Below are positions 9,365-18,082 of a stretch of DNA of 64,000 nucleotides, in pieces. Position 1 is the first letter of the stretch, and each line of letters starts with the position of its first letter. Source of the stretch: Marinobacter antarcticus (GTDB lineage: Bacteria > Pseudomonadota > Gammaproteobacteria > Pseudomonadales > Oleiphilaceae); NCBI RefSeq assembly GCF_900142385.1, contig NZ_FRAQ01000001.1, positions 2,170,001 through 2,234,000 of the forward strand, given 5' to 3'. The notes below the pieces were generated by a model, which did no database searches, was not told the DNA's origin, and saw only the letters and a list, made by a program, of their open reading frames with translations. A program made the translations under genes and the position numbers.

Positions 9365-10386
9365 ATCATCCCCTGGCTCGGTAGCCTCGTGTCCATGGCG
9401 TGGTCTGGTGTCGGCGGATTTCTCCTGTTTTGCCGCACGAGCAGCACCGGGATGTTCATGCGGTTGATTAGATAGTCGGCGACGCTGCCCAAGGTCATGT
9501 CCGCATGTCCGCTCTTGCCGGCGGAGGAAAGCACCATCAGATCGGCGTGTTCTTCCGCGGCCGTGAGTGCAAGCGCACGGCGCGCATCGCCGCTTGGCAA
9601 CAACCGGATCCGGGTTGTCGGCGTGGCGGGCAATCGGGATCGAATCCAGTCCAGATAGCGTCGGGCGGCGAGTTCATTGCGGCGGTACAACTGATCGCGC
9701 AAGGCGACGGCCTCCGCATCGAGCAGGTCCGACTCAATGAGATCGGCCTTTGGGGCGGCATGGACGAGCACCGTTTCGGCGCCGTGGGCAGCTGCAATCT
9801 CCAAACCGAGTGGCAAGACGCATTCCGATCGTGATGAGCCGTCGAGCGGGATGAGCACCTTGCGATACCGTATCGGCTTGTCGCCGACCTGCATCGATGG
9901 CACGAGCAACACCGATGCGTTGGCGACCTGGGCGACCCGACGCGCCGTGTCGCCCAGTCGGACGAAGGCCCCATCGCTTTCGCCGCCTCGACCCAGCACA
10001 ATCAGGTCTGCCGCGTTATCATGAGCCCATGCGTTGATGCGCTCGGCGGGCGGCCCGGCCACGATCACCTCATCGGCGTGAAGATCGCTGAAGCGCGACA
10101 TGTGATCGTGCAGATACGCCGTCGCGTCGCGGTGACGCAACGCCCACTCCACCGGATCCATCGGCTCCTGAGCCGTTGGCGATTCAAGCACGTGCATGAC
10201 GGTCATGCGTGCACCGACGGCCTCGGCCACTGCGGCCGCATGCGCCAACACGGCTTCCGTAAAGGGAGCTGCATCGAGCGCCAATGGAGGCGAATCAACA
10301 CAGGCCAGGACTTGGCGAAGGATGGGTTGCTCGGCGAACTGGCGGCCCGACTGCGGAGCCTCCGTCGGGAGTTCAGATTCAGACAT
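9361..10386 (-). CDS. Tandem universal stress protein
   Basis: Cytoplasmic stress protein of the UspA superfamily, 341 residues with two Usp domains in tandem (about 20-155 and 165-315). The first has a nucleotide-loop version GRGGESDGAFVRLGD, where the usual final Ser/Thr after G is Asp; the second has SSAGKSGHADMTLGS, closer to the ATP-binding consensus G-x2-G-x9-G-S/T. Start chosen at the ATG at 10386 because AAGGAG lies 6 nt upstream; an upstream in-frame ATG at 10413 would put that ribosome site inside the gene. It is the first gene of the minus-strand unit and overlaps the glucan synthase start by 4 nt, so the two are probably made together. A role in stress survival is known for the family; a direct link to glucan synthesis is inferred from coupling. 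Confidence 0.9.
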   Translation of the reverse strand: MSESELPTEAPQSGRQFAEQPILRQVLACVDSPPLALDAAPFTEAVLAHAAAVAEAVGARMTVMHVLESPTAQEPMDPVEWALRHRDATAYLHDHMSRFSDLHADEVIVAGPPAERINAWAHDNAADLIVLGRGGESDGAFVRLGDTARRVAQVANASVLLVPSMQVGDKPIRYRKVLIPLDGSSRSECVLPLGLEIAAAHGAETVLVHAAPKADLIESDLLDAEAVALRDQLYRRNELAARRYLDWIRSRLPATPTTRIRLLPSGDARRALALTAAEEHADLMVLSSAGKSGHADMTLGSVADYLINRMNIPVLLVRQNRRNPPTPDHAMDTRLPSQGMM

Positions 10387-10460
10387 GTCGTACTCCTTAC
10401 GACGAACCGTCATCAGGCAGAAATCGACTACTCAGCTACCGGGTCGGGCCATGCGGTTGG

Positions 10461-10476
10461 TTGATGGTTTCATCAA
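10461..10476. repeat. Short perfect inverted repeat between divergent usp and pcm genes
   Basis: TTGATG and CATCAA separated by 4 nt, about 75 nt upstream of the usp start in the only divergent spacer of the island. The size and position suit a regulator-binding site, but no regulator is identified and 6-bp arms can occur by chance. Confidence 0.25.
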
Positions 10477-10590
10477 AGGCCCTGTCACAATAGTGATAAC
10501 TTACTATCTTTTGGAAAGCAAGTTTGCCACCGGTAGCACTCCGAGAGGTGGTTTGTTATGTTTGGATCAGGGGTGTATTCAGGAAAGCGT

Positions 10591-11199
10591 ATGAAAAGTC
10601 ATCACGAACTCTCTCGTTATCTGCAGCAACGCGCAGTGCTCAGATCACCACTGCTTATCGAGAGCTTTAACAGTATTGACCGTAAAGATTTTGTGAGCCC
10701 AGGTTTGCAGGATGAGCCCTATGGAGATCATCCTCTTGCCATCGGTGCAGGACAAACGATCTCCCAACCCTACACCGTCGCTTTTATGTTGGAGCTTTTG
10801 CAGCTTGAAGAAAGCGACCGTATTCTGGACATAGGCTGTGGTTCGGGTTGGAGCACAGCGCTTCTGGCTCAAACGGCCAAATCGGGTTTTGTGACGGGGG
10901 TTGAGCGCGTTCCCGAGCTTCTGGAGCTGGCTCGAAGTAATCTTAAAAAATACCAGTTTGATAACATCGAGCTGCAGATAGCCGGCAAGGCTCTTGGCGT
11001 TCCAGGGCAGATGTTCGACAAAATTCTGGTCTCGGCCGCCGCAGAAGAACTCCCTCAAGAACTGATCCAGCAGCTAAACCCCGGCGGCATCATGGTGATC
11101 CCAGTCCAGAACGACATGGTTGTGATTTTTAAGCGCGAGGACGGCAGCATTGAACAGAGTAATTTCCCTGGCTTTCGTTTTGTGCCCCTTATTTACTGA
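10591..11199 (+). CDS. pcm: Protein-L-isoaspartate O-methyltransferase, second copy
   Basis: SAM-dependent repair methyltransferase for isoaspartyl residues, 202 residues, near the usual size for stand-alone PCMT. Seen: DRKDFVSPG, GAGQTISQPYTVAFMLELL (the PCMT signature), SAM motif ILDIGCGSGWSTALL near residue 85, and the terminal RFVPLIY. Start chosen at 10591 (MKSHHELSRYL) behind AGGAAAG; an in-frame ATG at 10558 behind GAGAGGTGG would add 11 residues and cannot be excluded. Base composition is lower in G and C than the neighbouring glucan synthase and closer to chromosome background. It reads divergently from usp. Together with the truncated copy at the left edge, this gives two PCMT genes within 11 kb, flanking the glucan synthase and usp genes. 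Confidence 0.9.
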   Translation: MKSHHELSRYLQQRAVLRSPLLIESFNSIDRKDFVSPGLQDEPYGDHPLAIGAGQTISQPYTVAFMLELLQLEESDRILDIGCGSGWSTALLAQTAKSGFVTGVERVPELLELARSNLKKYQFDNIELQIAGKALGVPGQMFDKILVSAAAEELPQELIQQLNPGGIMVIPVQNDMVVIFKREDGSIEQSNFPGFRFVPLIY

Positions 11200-11245
11200 C
11201 TGATGCCGGTTCAAGATTCGATCAATTCCTGCCTGATTGCACCAA

Positions 11246-11401
11246 TTTCCTATTGGAGAACAGCAGCGTGAGTTGCTGAGCGAAGTGACAGAGCAAGCCT
11301 TCGAGATTCTCGCTCGTAACCGGGATATTCTGAAGCGGGCGGCCAACCGCTTGCTGGAAGTTGAAACTTTAAGATCACGTTTATGGGAATCTGATGAATA
11401 A
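11246..11401 (+). pseudogene. Remnant of an FtsH-type protease C-terminus
   Basis: After a stop at 11234 the frame encodes a short helical tail containing ELLSEVTEQAFEILARNRD and then LKRAANRLLEVETL, ending at the TAA at 11399-11401 inside the tadA start region. This resembles the end of FtsH (pattern: E-x3-A-x3-L-x4-R-D-x-L-x3-A-x2-LLE-x-ETL). No AAA or zinc-protease domain precedes it, so if real it is a decayed fragment. FtsH copies occur in bacterial stress-tolerance islands, which fits the neighbouring genes. The similarity is judged by eye over about 50 residues; a chance helical frame is possible. Confidence 0.35.
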
Positions 11402-11894
11402 ACCTTTGACTCAGCTGCGGACTGACGACGAACACTGGATGCGACGTGCTTTGGCGCTGGCGGAGCAGGCGGCAGCGCTGGGTGAGGTGCCGGTCGGTGC
11501 GGTGGTTGTGGTGAATGGCCAGGAAGCCGGTGCGGGGTTCAACAGACCTATCAGCAGCTGCGACCCAACCGCCCATGCAGAAATCTGCGCCTTGCGTCAG
11601 GCTGGGGCACACTTGGGCAATTATCGGTTAAGCGGAGCTACGCTTTACGTTACACTGGAGCCTTGCACCATGTGTGTGGGTGCCATTGTGCACAGCCGCA
11701 TCAGTCGCGTGGTTTACGGTGCCACCGAGCCCAAGTCCGGAGCGGTAGAGTCAGCCCGGCGTACTTTTGATGAACCTCATCTGAATTGGAGTGTTGAAAC
11801 CTGTGGCGGTTTGCTGGCAGAGCCATGTAGCCGTCTCATCAGTGGCTTTTTCAATCGCCGGCGCGAAACCAAGCGTCAGCAACGGAGTAAATAA
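11394..11894 (+). CDS. tadA: tRNA-specific adenosine deaminase
   Basis: Converts adenosine 34 to inosine in the anticodon of tRNA-Arg(ACG), an essential decoding step. 166 residues, typical length. Seen: the cytidine-deaminase fold with zinc and proton-shuttle motif CDPTAHAEICALR (H-A-E near residue 61) and the second zinc motif LEPCTMCVGAI (P-C-x2-C near residues 90-93). The YGATEPKSGAVES segment is also typical of TadA. The start codon lies within the end of the putative ftsH remnant (GATGAATAAAC), and the gene is followed 2 nt later by galE, which looks cotranscribed. Confidence 0.93.
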   Translation: MNKPLTQLRTDDEHWMRRALALAEQAAALGEVPVGAVVVVNGQEAGAGFNRPISSCDPTAHAEICALRQAGAHLGNYRLSGATLYVTLEPCTMCVGAIVHSRISRVVYGATEPKSGAVESARRTFDEPHLNWSVETCGGLLAEPCSRLISGFFNRRRETKRQQRSK

Positions 11895-11896
11895 AC

Positions 11897-12892
11897 ATGA
11901 AAGTTCTCGTTACCGGCGGTGCCGGCTATATCGGTAGCCACGTCGTGCGCCAACTCGCTGCTGCCGGCCACGACATTGTGGTGTTCGACAACTTGTCTAC
12001 CGGCTACGCCTGGGCCGTCACCGCTGGCGAGCTGGTGGTGGGCGATCTGGCCGATACCGCCACTATTGACGCGGTATTCAGTAAACATCAGTTTGAAGCC
12101 GTATTGCACTTTGCTGCCAATATTGTGGTTCCGGAGTCTGTTGAAAACCCGCTGAAGTACTACAGCAATAACACCTGCAACACACTGAATCTGCTCAAGG
12201 CCGTCGACAAGCATAAAGTGCCGTACATGGTGTTTTCCTCAACTGCTGCGGTTTATGGCATGCCGGAGCAGACGGTTCTTACAGAAGACCTCCCTCTTGC
12301 CCCGATCAACCCCTATGGCGCATCCAAGATGATGAGCGAGCGGATGATCATGGATCTTGCGGCGGCTTCCAGTCTTAATTACGTTGTGTTGCGCTACTTC
12401 AACGTGGCGGGTGCCAATCCGGACGGCTTGCTGGGCCAGGCAACACCGGAAGCGACTCACCTTATCAAGGTGGCCTGTGAGTGCGTAACCGGGCAGCGCG
12501 AAGGGATGAGTATATTTGGTACGGATTACGATACCAGCGACGGCACCTGTGTCCGTGATTATATTCACGTGGAAGATCTCGCCAGTGCGCACGTAATGGC
12601 TCTGGATTACATGGCTGGCGGCGGCGAGTCGAAAGTTATGAACTGCGGCTATGGCCGCGGCTTTACGGTGCGGGAAGTGATTGATGTGGTGCGCAGGCAG
12701 TCCGGTGTCGATTTCCCGGTGGCTGAAACCGGCCGTCGAGCCGGTGATCCAGCCGCGCTGATGGCAGACAATGCACTGATTAAGAACACCCTGGGCTGGC
12801 AGCCTGCCTATGATGATCTGGAAACGATCGTGGGTACCGCTCTGGCCTGGGAAGCAATCTGGCAGAAGAAAAAAGCTGCTGCTAGCCAGTAA
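11897..12892 (+). CDS. galE: UDP-glucose 4-epimerase
   Basis: Interconverts UDP-glucose and UDP-galactose with bound NAD, supplying galactose for polysaccharide and lipopolysaccharide. 331 residues, normal for the extended short-chain dehydrogenase family. Seen: the NAD loop GGAGYIGSHVV at residues 7-17, SSTAAVYG near 115, catalytic Tyr140 and Lys144 in NPYGASK, and RYFNVAGA near 165. The ATG follows GGAG at a normal spacing; only 2 nt separate it from tadA. ugd follows after 39 nt, so the pair probably forms a nucleotide-sugar operon. Confidence 0.94.
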   Translation: MKVLVTGGAGYIGSHVVRQLAAAGHDIVVFDNLSTGYAWAVTAGELVVGDLADTATIDAVFSKHQFEAVLHFAANIVVPESVENPLKYYSNNTCNTLNLLKAVDKHKVPYMVFSSTAAVYGMPEQTVLTEDLPLAPINPYGASKMMSERMIMDLAAASSLNYVVLRYFNVAGANPDGLLGQATPEATHLIKVACECVTGQREGMSIFGTDYDTSDGTCVRDYIHVEDLASAHVMALDYMAGGGESKVMNCGYGRGFTVREVIDVVRRQSGVDFPVAETGRRAGDPAALMADNALIKNTLGWQPAYDDLETIVGTALAWEAIWQKKKAAASQ

Positions 12893-12931
12893 AAACTTTA
12901 TTGAAATATTAAAAATATCGGGATTTAAAGG

Positions 12932-14272
12932 ATGAAGATAACGATTTTTGGTACCGGTTATGTCGGGCTTGTTACCGGAGCTTGTCTGGCCGATGTTGGC
13001 CATGACGTAATGTGCATGGACGTTGATCAGGCCAAGATCGACAAGCTGAAGAATGGTCAGATTCCCATCTACGAGCCCGGGCTTGACGACATCGTCAAGC
13101 ACACTGTCGAAGCCGGGCGTCTGGCGTTCACCACGGATGCACAGGAAGCCGTGCAGCACGGAACCCTCCAGTTCATTGCAGTGGGCACGCCCCCGGATGA
13201 AGACGGTTCCGCCGATCTGCAGTACGTAACGGCGGTTGCCAGGTCTATCGGGCAGTACATGGATGACTACAAAGTCATTGTGGACAAATCCACGGTGCCG
13301 GTCGGTACCGGCGATAAGGTCAAGGCAGCCGTACGAGCACAGCTCGATCATCGCGGCCTGGAGCTTGAGTTTGATGTGGTCTCTAACCCGGAGTTCCTGA
13401 AAGAAGGCGCGGCGATCACCGATTTCATGAAGCCGGACCGCATCATTATCGGGACCGACAGCGATAGAGCGGCCGATGTGCTTCGGGAAGTGTATTACCC
13501 GTTCAACCGCAACCATGACCGCATGATCTTCATGGATATCCGGTCTGCGGAGCTGACCAAGTACGCGGCCAACTCGATGTTGGCCACCAAGATCAGCTTC
13601 ATGAATGAGATTGCCAATCTGGCTGAGCGCCTGGGCGCTGATATCGAAGCGGTGCGTCGTGGTATAGGCTCAGATCCGCGTATCGGCTATCACTTTATTT
13701 ATCCGGGCTGCGGTTACGGTGGTTCCTGCTTCCCCAAGGATGTGCAGGCTCTGGCACGCACGGCGAGCGACTGCGGCTATGATGCGCATTTGCTCAATGC
13801 CGTAGAGACAGTCAACTACGCTCAGAAGCACGTGCTTTTCGACAAGATCAGCCACTATTTCCGCGGTGACCTGAAGGGCAAAGTGGTTGCGATTTGGGGG
13901 CTGGCGTTCAAGCCAAATACTGACGATATGCGCGAAGCCTCGGCCCGCACGCTGATGGACGATCTCTGGAATGCCGGGGCTACAGTTCAGGCGTTTGACC
14001 CGGAAGCCATGGAAGAAACCCAGCGCATTTACGGCGACCATGAAGGCTTGTCTCTGTGTGGCACCAAAGAGCAGGCGCTTCGGGGAGCAGATGTGCTTGC
14101 GATCTGCACCGAATGGAAAGAGTTCCGCTCACCGGACTTCGCAGCTATCGCATCAACATTGCGTTCGCCCGTTGTGTTTGATGGCCGTAACCTTTACGAG
14201 CCGGAGATGCTGGAACGTCACGGCCTGATTTACTACGCCATCGGCCGGGGCCGTAACCAGTTCCATTCTTGA
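12932..14272 (+). CDS. ugd: UDP-glucose 6-dehydrogenase
   Basis: Oxidises UDP-glucose to UDP-glucuronate with two NAD, feeding capsule, exopolysaccharide or lipid A modification. 446 residues, the usual length. Seen: N-terminal Rossmann motif [18 protein letters not shown], substrate-site segment [11 protein letters not shown], and catalytic Cys near residue 266 in [12 protein letters not shown], followed by the C-terminal domain with [13 protein letters not shown]. An AAAGG sequence precedes the ATG. It lies behind galE. The UDP-glucuronate epimerase at 34 kb could use its product, although the genes are not adjacent. Confidence 0.95.
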   Translation: MKITIFGTGYVGLVTGACLADVGHDVMCMDVDQAKIDKLKNGQIPIYEPGLDDIVKHTVEAGRLAFTTDAQEAVQHGTLQFIAVGTPPDEDGSADLQYVTAVARSIGQYMDDYKVIVDKSTVPVGTGDKVKAAVRAQLDHRGLELEFDVVSNPEFLKEGAAITDFMKPDRIIIGTDSDRAADVLREVYYPFNRNHDRMIFMDIRSAELTKYAANSMLATKISFMNEIANLAERLGADIEAVRRGIGSDPRIGYHFIYPGCGYGGSCFPKDVQALARTASDCGYDAHLLNAVETVNYAQKHVLFDKISHYFRGDLKGKVVAIWGLAFKPNTDDMREASARTLMDDLWNAGATVQAFDPEAMEETQRIYGDHEGLSLCGTKEQALRGADVLAICTEWKEFRSPDFAAIASTLRSPVVFDGRNLYEPEMLERHGLIYYAIGRGRNQFHS

Positions 14273-14291
14273 TGGGCTAGCACAGGATGCG

Positions 14292-14726
14292 ATGATGAAT
14301 CAGGGTTCGGAATACCGTCTTCACGATCGGTTGGCGGCGGATACCATCAGCCTCGGTTGGAGTGGATTATGCGAAATTCGGTTGATGAACGATCGAACCT
14401 GGCCCTGGGTGATTTTGGTGCCGGCGTTTGCCGGCATCCGTGAAATCTACGAGTTAAGCACGGAGCAGCAGCAAGCGCTGATTCAGGAATCCTCGGCGCT
14501 CAGTCGCGGCATGATGGAGGCATTCGGCGGTGACAAAATGAACGTGGCGGCATTGGGAAACATGGTTCCCCAGTTGCATCTGCATCATATTGTTCGCTTT
14601 GAGGGTGATCCTGCCTGGCCAGGCCCGGTGTGGGGGAAGCAGCCGCCGGTTCCTTATGATGAAGAACAGCTGGCAGAGGTTAAGCAGTCTCTGGCGCCTG
14701 TGTTGTCTCAGCTTGACGCCGTCTGA
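14292..14726 (+). CDS. HIT-family (histidine triad) protein
   Basis: Small nucleotide-binding hydrolase or transferase of the histidine triad superfamily, 144 residues. The triad region reads VPQLHLHHIVRFEGDPAWPG near residues 95-114, matching the H-x-H-x-H pattern in spaced form (QLHLHHI). An upstream DRTWPWVILVP strand is also characteristic. Two adjacent ATGs (14292 and 14295) could start it; AGGAT lies just upstream. It begins 19 nt after ugd and may share its transcript. The substrate is unknown; family members hydrolyse AMP-lysine-like or dinucleoside compounds. Confidence 0.85.
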   Translation: MMNQGSEYRLHDRLAADTISLGWSGLCEIRLMNDRTWPWVILVPAFAGIREIYELSTEQQQALIQESSALSRGMMEAFGGDKMNVAALGNMVPQLHLHHIVRFEGDPAWPGPVWGKQPPVPYDEEQLAEVKQSLAPVLSQLDAV

Positions 14727-14749
14727 GCGTCGTAGTCTGTTACTGCGGA

Positions 14750-15373
14750 TTAGCGGGTTGCTGCATGCTTGGCAAGCCTCTGGGAGCCGATCAGAATCAT
14801 CCGGAGTTCAGTTTTAAGCTTGGTTTTCAGCTCATTCAGCTCCTTTGGCGTTGCATCCAGCGCGTCCGCGCCCTGGTTGAAAACTAAAGTGACCATCGCC
14901 TCGGCGACCAGCCGCGCATCAGACAAAGGCTTGTGCTGTTCTTCCGCAAAACGTCGCAAATCGTCGGCAAGTTCCGTTACGAAATGATCAATCTCAGCCT
15001 TGATGGCTGTCCGGAACGGTTTGGAGCCACCGGTACGTTCCCGGAGCATGAGCCGGAACAGGTTGGCGTTGTTGCCAAGATACTCCATAAAAGTCTCTAC
15101 GGACGTAGAGATGGCACTGCCATTCCGGGCAATCCTCTTGCGCGCCTGGCGCATCAGCTGCCGCAGGGCCACACCGCCTTCATCCACCAGTACCAGGCCT
15201 AGCTCATCCAGATCTGCGAAATGGCGGTAAAACGATGTTGGCGCTATCCCAGCCTCCCGCGCCACTTCCCGCAGACTCAGGCTCCCGAAGCCTCGATCTG
15301 CGCTCAGCTGGCCGAGCGCAGCGTCCATAAGGGTGCGCCGGGTGAGAAGTTTTTGCTCGGCTCTGGTTGACAA
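14750..15373 (-). CDS. fabR: TetR-family repressor of unsaturated fatty acid synthesis (FabR-like)
   Basis: Transcriptional repressor resembling FabR and DesT, which bind acyl-thioesters and control unsaturated fatty acid genes. 207 residues. Seen: N-terminal [17 protein letters not shown] and the DNA-binding helices [20 protein letters not shown] (about residues 33-52), nearly the FabR consensus, followed by [12 protein letters not shown] and [10 protein letters not shown]. No in-frame ATG precedes the conserved N-terminus; the start is a TTG with GGAG about 8 nt upstream. It is convergent with the HIT gene. Its targets are not in the window, so regulation of fab or des genes is inferred from the family. 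Confidence 0.85.
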   Translation of the reverse strand: MSTRAEQKLLTRRTLMDAALGQLSADRGFGSLSLREVAREAGIAPTSFYRHFADLDELGLVLVDEGGVALRQLMRQARKRIARNGSAISTSVETFMEYLGNNANLFRLMLRERTGGSKPFRTAIKAEIDHFVTELADDLRRFAEEQHKPLSDARLVAEAMVTLVFNQGADALDATPKELNELKTKLKTELRMILIGSQRLAKHAATR

Positions 15374-15463
15374 AGTAATGGCTCCAGTGACTCATTGACG
15401 CTGCATTCTAGCGACCTGTCTACCGGGAGTCATCCGTACCCCTTTAATCCGGGGCAAACACGC

Positions 15464-15492
15464 CTGATTTCCGGCGCCAATATGTTTATAAT
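15464..15492 (+). promoter_or_regulatory. Candidate sigma-70 promoter for aspS
   Basis: A perfect TATAAT at 15487-15492 is preceded by CTGATT at 15464-15469 with a 17-nt spacer. Transcription would begin near 15500 and leave an aspS leader of about 210 nt that contains the large inverted repeat. The -35 box is weak. Confidence 0.5.
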
Positions 15493-15548
15493 GGTGCGCC
15501 TTTAAAGTATGGTTCCTGCTTATTTGGCGGGCCAGAATCAAATTGACG

Positions 15549-15655
15549 GCAAGCGGGCGTATGGCCTTCTGAAACCTTGCGGAGCCATGGATGGCGGAGC
15601 CGAGCGAACATGGACATATTTACAGCGTGTTTCAGAAGGCCATACGCCCGCTTGC
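15549..15655. repeat. 27-bp perfect inverted repeat with a 53-nt centre, in the aspS leader
   Basis: The arm at 15549-15575 is the exact reverse complement of 15629-15655; both contain GCGGGCGTATGGCCTTCTG or its complement. The centre carries two GGAGCC copies around ATGGATGGC and the string GGACATATTTACAGCG. The design is like dispersed palindromic elements (ERIC-like or small MITE-like) common in marine gammaproteobacteria; copy number cannot be judged here. In RNA it would fold into a very stable stem before aspS. Apart from this and the promoter, the 335-nt gap 15374-15708 shows no gene. Confidence 0.85.
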
Positions 15656-15708
15656 TTGCCAGACTTATTCAGACAATTACGTAAAACTCAGACACTACGG
15701 GAACCGGT

Positions 15709-17511
15709 ATGCGCAGTCATTATTGCGGTGGGATCAACGAATCTCACATCGATCAGGAAGTTACACTTTGCGGATGGGTACACCGCCGCCGTGACCATGG
15801 TGGGGTTATCTTCCTGGATCTGCGCGACCGGGATGGCATATCCCAGGTCGTGGTAGACCCGGATACCGCCGAAAGCTTTGCGCTTGCCGAAAAAGTGCGC
15901 AGTGAGTATGTGGTGAAGATCAAAGGCCTCGTCCGTCGCCGCCCGGCGGGCACCGAAAACAGCACCATGGCCACAGGCCAGGTTGAACTGCTCGGCAAAG
16001 AAGTGACCATCCTGAACGCCGCCGCCACGCCTCCATTCCCGTTGGACGAGCATGTGGATGTGGGCGAGGACGTGCGCCTGCGTTATCGCTTTATCGATCT
16101 GCGTCGCCCGGAAATGCTGAACCGTCTGCGCTTCCGTTCACGGGTAACCAGCTATATCCGTAACTACCTCGACAGCAACGGCTTCATGGATGTGGAGACA
16201 CCCATCCTGACCCGTGCAACACCGGAAGGTGCCCGTGACTACCTGGTGCCGAGCCGCACCCACGAGGGTGCCTTTTTCGCGCTTCCGCAATCGCCTCAGC
16301 TGTTCAAGCAAATGCTGATGGTGTCGGGTGTGGATCGCTACTACCAGATTGCCAAGTGCTTCCGTGATGAAGACCTGCGGGCAGATCGCCAGCCTGAGTT
16401 TACCCAGGTGGATATCGAGGCGTCGTTCATCAATGAAGAAGATCTGATGAGCCTGAACGAGGACATGATTCGCAATCTGTTCAAAGACGTCATGGATGTT
16501 AAACTGCCGGCTTTCCCGCGCATGTCACACGCTGAAGCCATGGATCGTTTCGGCAGCGACAAGCCGGATCTGCGTATTCCTCTGGAGCTTCAGGATGTGG
16601 GTGACCTGGTTGCCGGCGTTGATTTCAAGGTCTTTGCCGGGCCAGCAAAGAATCCGAAAGGTCGCGTGGCGGCCCTGCGTGTGCCCAAGGGCGGTGTTCT
16701 GAGCCGTAAGCAGATTGATGAATACACGAAGTTTGTGGGCATCTACGGTGCCAAAGGTCTGGCGTACATCAAGGTGAATGACCTGGCCAAAGGCGTAGAA
16801 GGCCTGCAGTCGCCCATCGTCAAGTTCCTGGGTGACGAAGTTGCCATGGCAGTCATCGAGCGCACGGGTGCCGAAGACGGCGATATCGTGTTCTTTGGCG
16901 CCGACAAAACTTCAGTTGTTAATGAAGCCCTGGGCGCACTGCGTATCCGGGTTGGTCACGATCTGAAGATGCTGACCTGCGATTGGGCTCCGTTGTGGGT
17001 GGTCGACTTCCCCATGTTCGAAGAACTGCCAGATGGTAGCCTTACCGCCATTCACCACCCGTTTACGGCGCCAAGCTGCAGCCCTGAAGAGCTTGCTGCG
17101 AACCCGGCAACGGCTTTGTCCCGTGCCTACGATATGGTTCTTAACGGCACCGAACTGGGTGGCGGTTCGATTCGTATCCACAGCGATAAAATGCAGCAGG
17201 AAGTGTTCCGCATTCTGGGCATTGGTGAGGAAGAGTCTCGCGCCAAGTTCGGGTTCCTGCTCGACGCGCTCAAGTACGGGTGCCCGCCCCACGGTGGTCT
17301 TGCCTTCGGCCTGGATCGCCTTATCATGCTGATGACCGGTTCCAGCTCGATTCGGGATGTAATCGCTTTCCCGAAAACCCAGAGCGCAACCTGCCTGATG
17401 ACCCAGGCGCCGGGTGAAGTTGATGAAAAGCAGTTGCGCGAGCTTCACATTCGCCTGCGTAAGCCGGTAAAAGCGGTTGAAGGCAATACGTCCGAAACGG
17501 GCGAAGAATAA
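15709..17511 (+). CDS. aspS: Aspartyl-tRNA synthetase
   Basis: Charges tRNA-Asp with aspartate (and possibly tRNA-Asn if non-discriminating). 600 residues, the bacterial length including the GAD insertion domain. Seen: N-terminal OB-fold beginning [18 protein letters not shown] with [15 protein letters not shown], class II motif 2 region [19 protein letters not shown], and motif 3 [15 protein letters not shown] near the C-terminus. The gene opens the aspS-ruvC-ruvA-ruvB series. In Pseudomonas a yebC gene usually separates aspS and ruvC, but here ruvC follows after 13 nt. Confidence 0.97.
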   Translation: MRSHYCGGINESHIDQEVTLCGWVHRRRDHGGVIFLDLRDRDGISQVVVDPDTAESFALAEKVRSEYVVKIKGLVRRRPAGTENSTMATGQVELLGKEVTILNAAATPPFPLDEHVDVGEDVRLRYRFIDLRRPEMLNRLRFRSRVTSYIRNYLDSNGFMDVETPILTRATPEGARDYLVPSRTHEGAFFALPQSPQLFKQMLMVSGVDRYYQIAKCFRDEDLRADRQPEFTQVDIEASFINEEDLMSLNEDMIRNLFKDVMDVKLPAFPRMSHAEAMDRFGSDKPDLRIPLELQDVGDLVAGVDFKVFAGPAKNPKGRVAALRVPKGGVLSRKQIDEYTKFVGIYGAKGLAYIKVNDLAKGVEGLQSPIVKFLGDEVAMAVIERTGAEDGDIVFFGADKTSVVNEALGALRIRVGHDLKMLTCDWAPLWVVDFPMFEELPDGSLTAIHHPFTAPSCSPEELAANPATALSRAYDMVLNGTELGGGSIRIHSDKMQQEVFRILGIGEEESRAKFGFLLDALKYGCPPHGGLAFGLDRLIMLMTGSSSIRDVIAFPKTQSATCLMTQAPGEVDEKQLRELHIRLRKPVKAVEGNTSETGEE

Positions 17512-17524
17512 ATAGGGCACTGAT

Positions 17525-18052
17525 GTGGCGATTATTCTGGGTGTGGACCCCGGCTCAAGGATCACCGGTTACGGTATTATCCGCGCCGAGGGCCGGCACA
17601 TAGAATATATCGATAGCGGGTGCATCCGTGTGGGCGAAAAGCCTATGGCGGAGCGCCTGCGAATCATTTTCCAGAGCCTGGTGAGCCTGATTGGCGAATA
17701 TCGGCCTCAGGAGTTTGCCATCGAGCAGGTTTTCATGGCGCGCAACCCCGATTCAGCCCTCAAGCTCGGGCAGGCTCGTGGTGCCGCTATTGTTGGCGCT
17801 GCGACCAGCGGGCTTGAGGTGCATGAATACTCTGCACGGCAGGTCAAGCAGGCTGTGGTCGGTAAGGGCGGTGCCGACAAATCTCAAGTGCAGCACATGG
17901 TTCAGGTGTTGCTGTCACTCTCCCGCAAGCCTCAGGCTGACGCAGCCGATGCTTTGGCAATCGCACTGTGTCACGCGCATATGAATCAAAGCATTCTGAG
18001 AGTAGCCGGCGGTGCGGGCAAGGCTCGCAGCGGGCGCGTGCGACAACAATAA
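17525..18052 (+). CDS. ruvC: Holliday junction resolvase RuvC
   Basis: Endonuclease that cuts Holliday junctions symmetrically during recombination and repair, working with RuvAB. 175 residues, normal. Seen: first catalytic acid in [14 protein letters not shown] (Asp7), second in [12 protein letters not shown] (Glu near 68), and the terminal pair in [13 protein letters not shown] (about residues 139-146). The GTG start at 17525 is preceded by AGGG; the nearby ATG at 17523 is out of frame. It is tightly spaced after aspS and before ruvA. Confidence 0.96.
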   Translation: MAIILGVDPGSRITGYGIIRAEGRHIEYIDSGCIRVGEKPMAERLRIIFQSLVSLIGEYRPQEFAIEQVFMARNPDSALKLGQARGAAIVGAATSGLEVHEYSARQVKQAVVGKGGADKSQVQHMVQVLLSLSRKPQADAADALAIALCHAHMNQSILRVAGGAGKARSGRVRQQ

Positions 18053-18082
18053 ACTGCTCTGAGGAGCGGCAGGAGGCATTCC

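Noticed and set aside
12239..13516. 425-residue minus-strand frame across galE and ugd
   Set aside because: Antisense to two clear enzymes and spans their junction, with no known motif.
15509..15856. 115-residue + strand frame covering the inverted repeat
   Set aside because: It runs through the palindrome and into aspS in the wrong frame, so it is not a gene.
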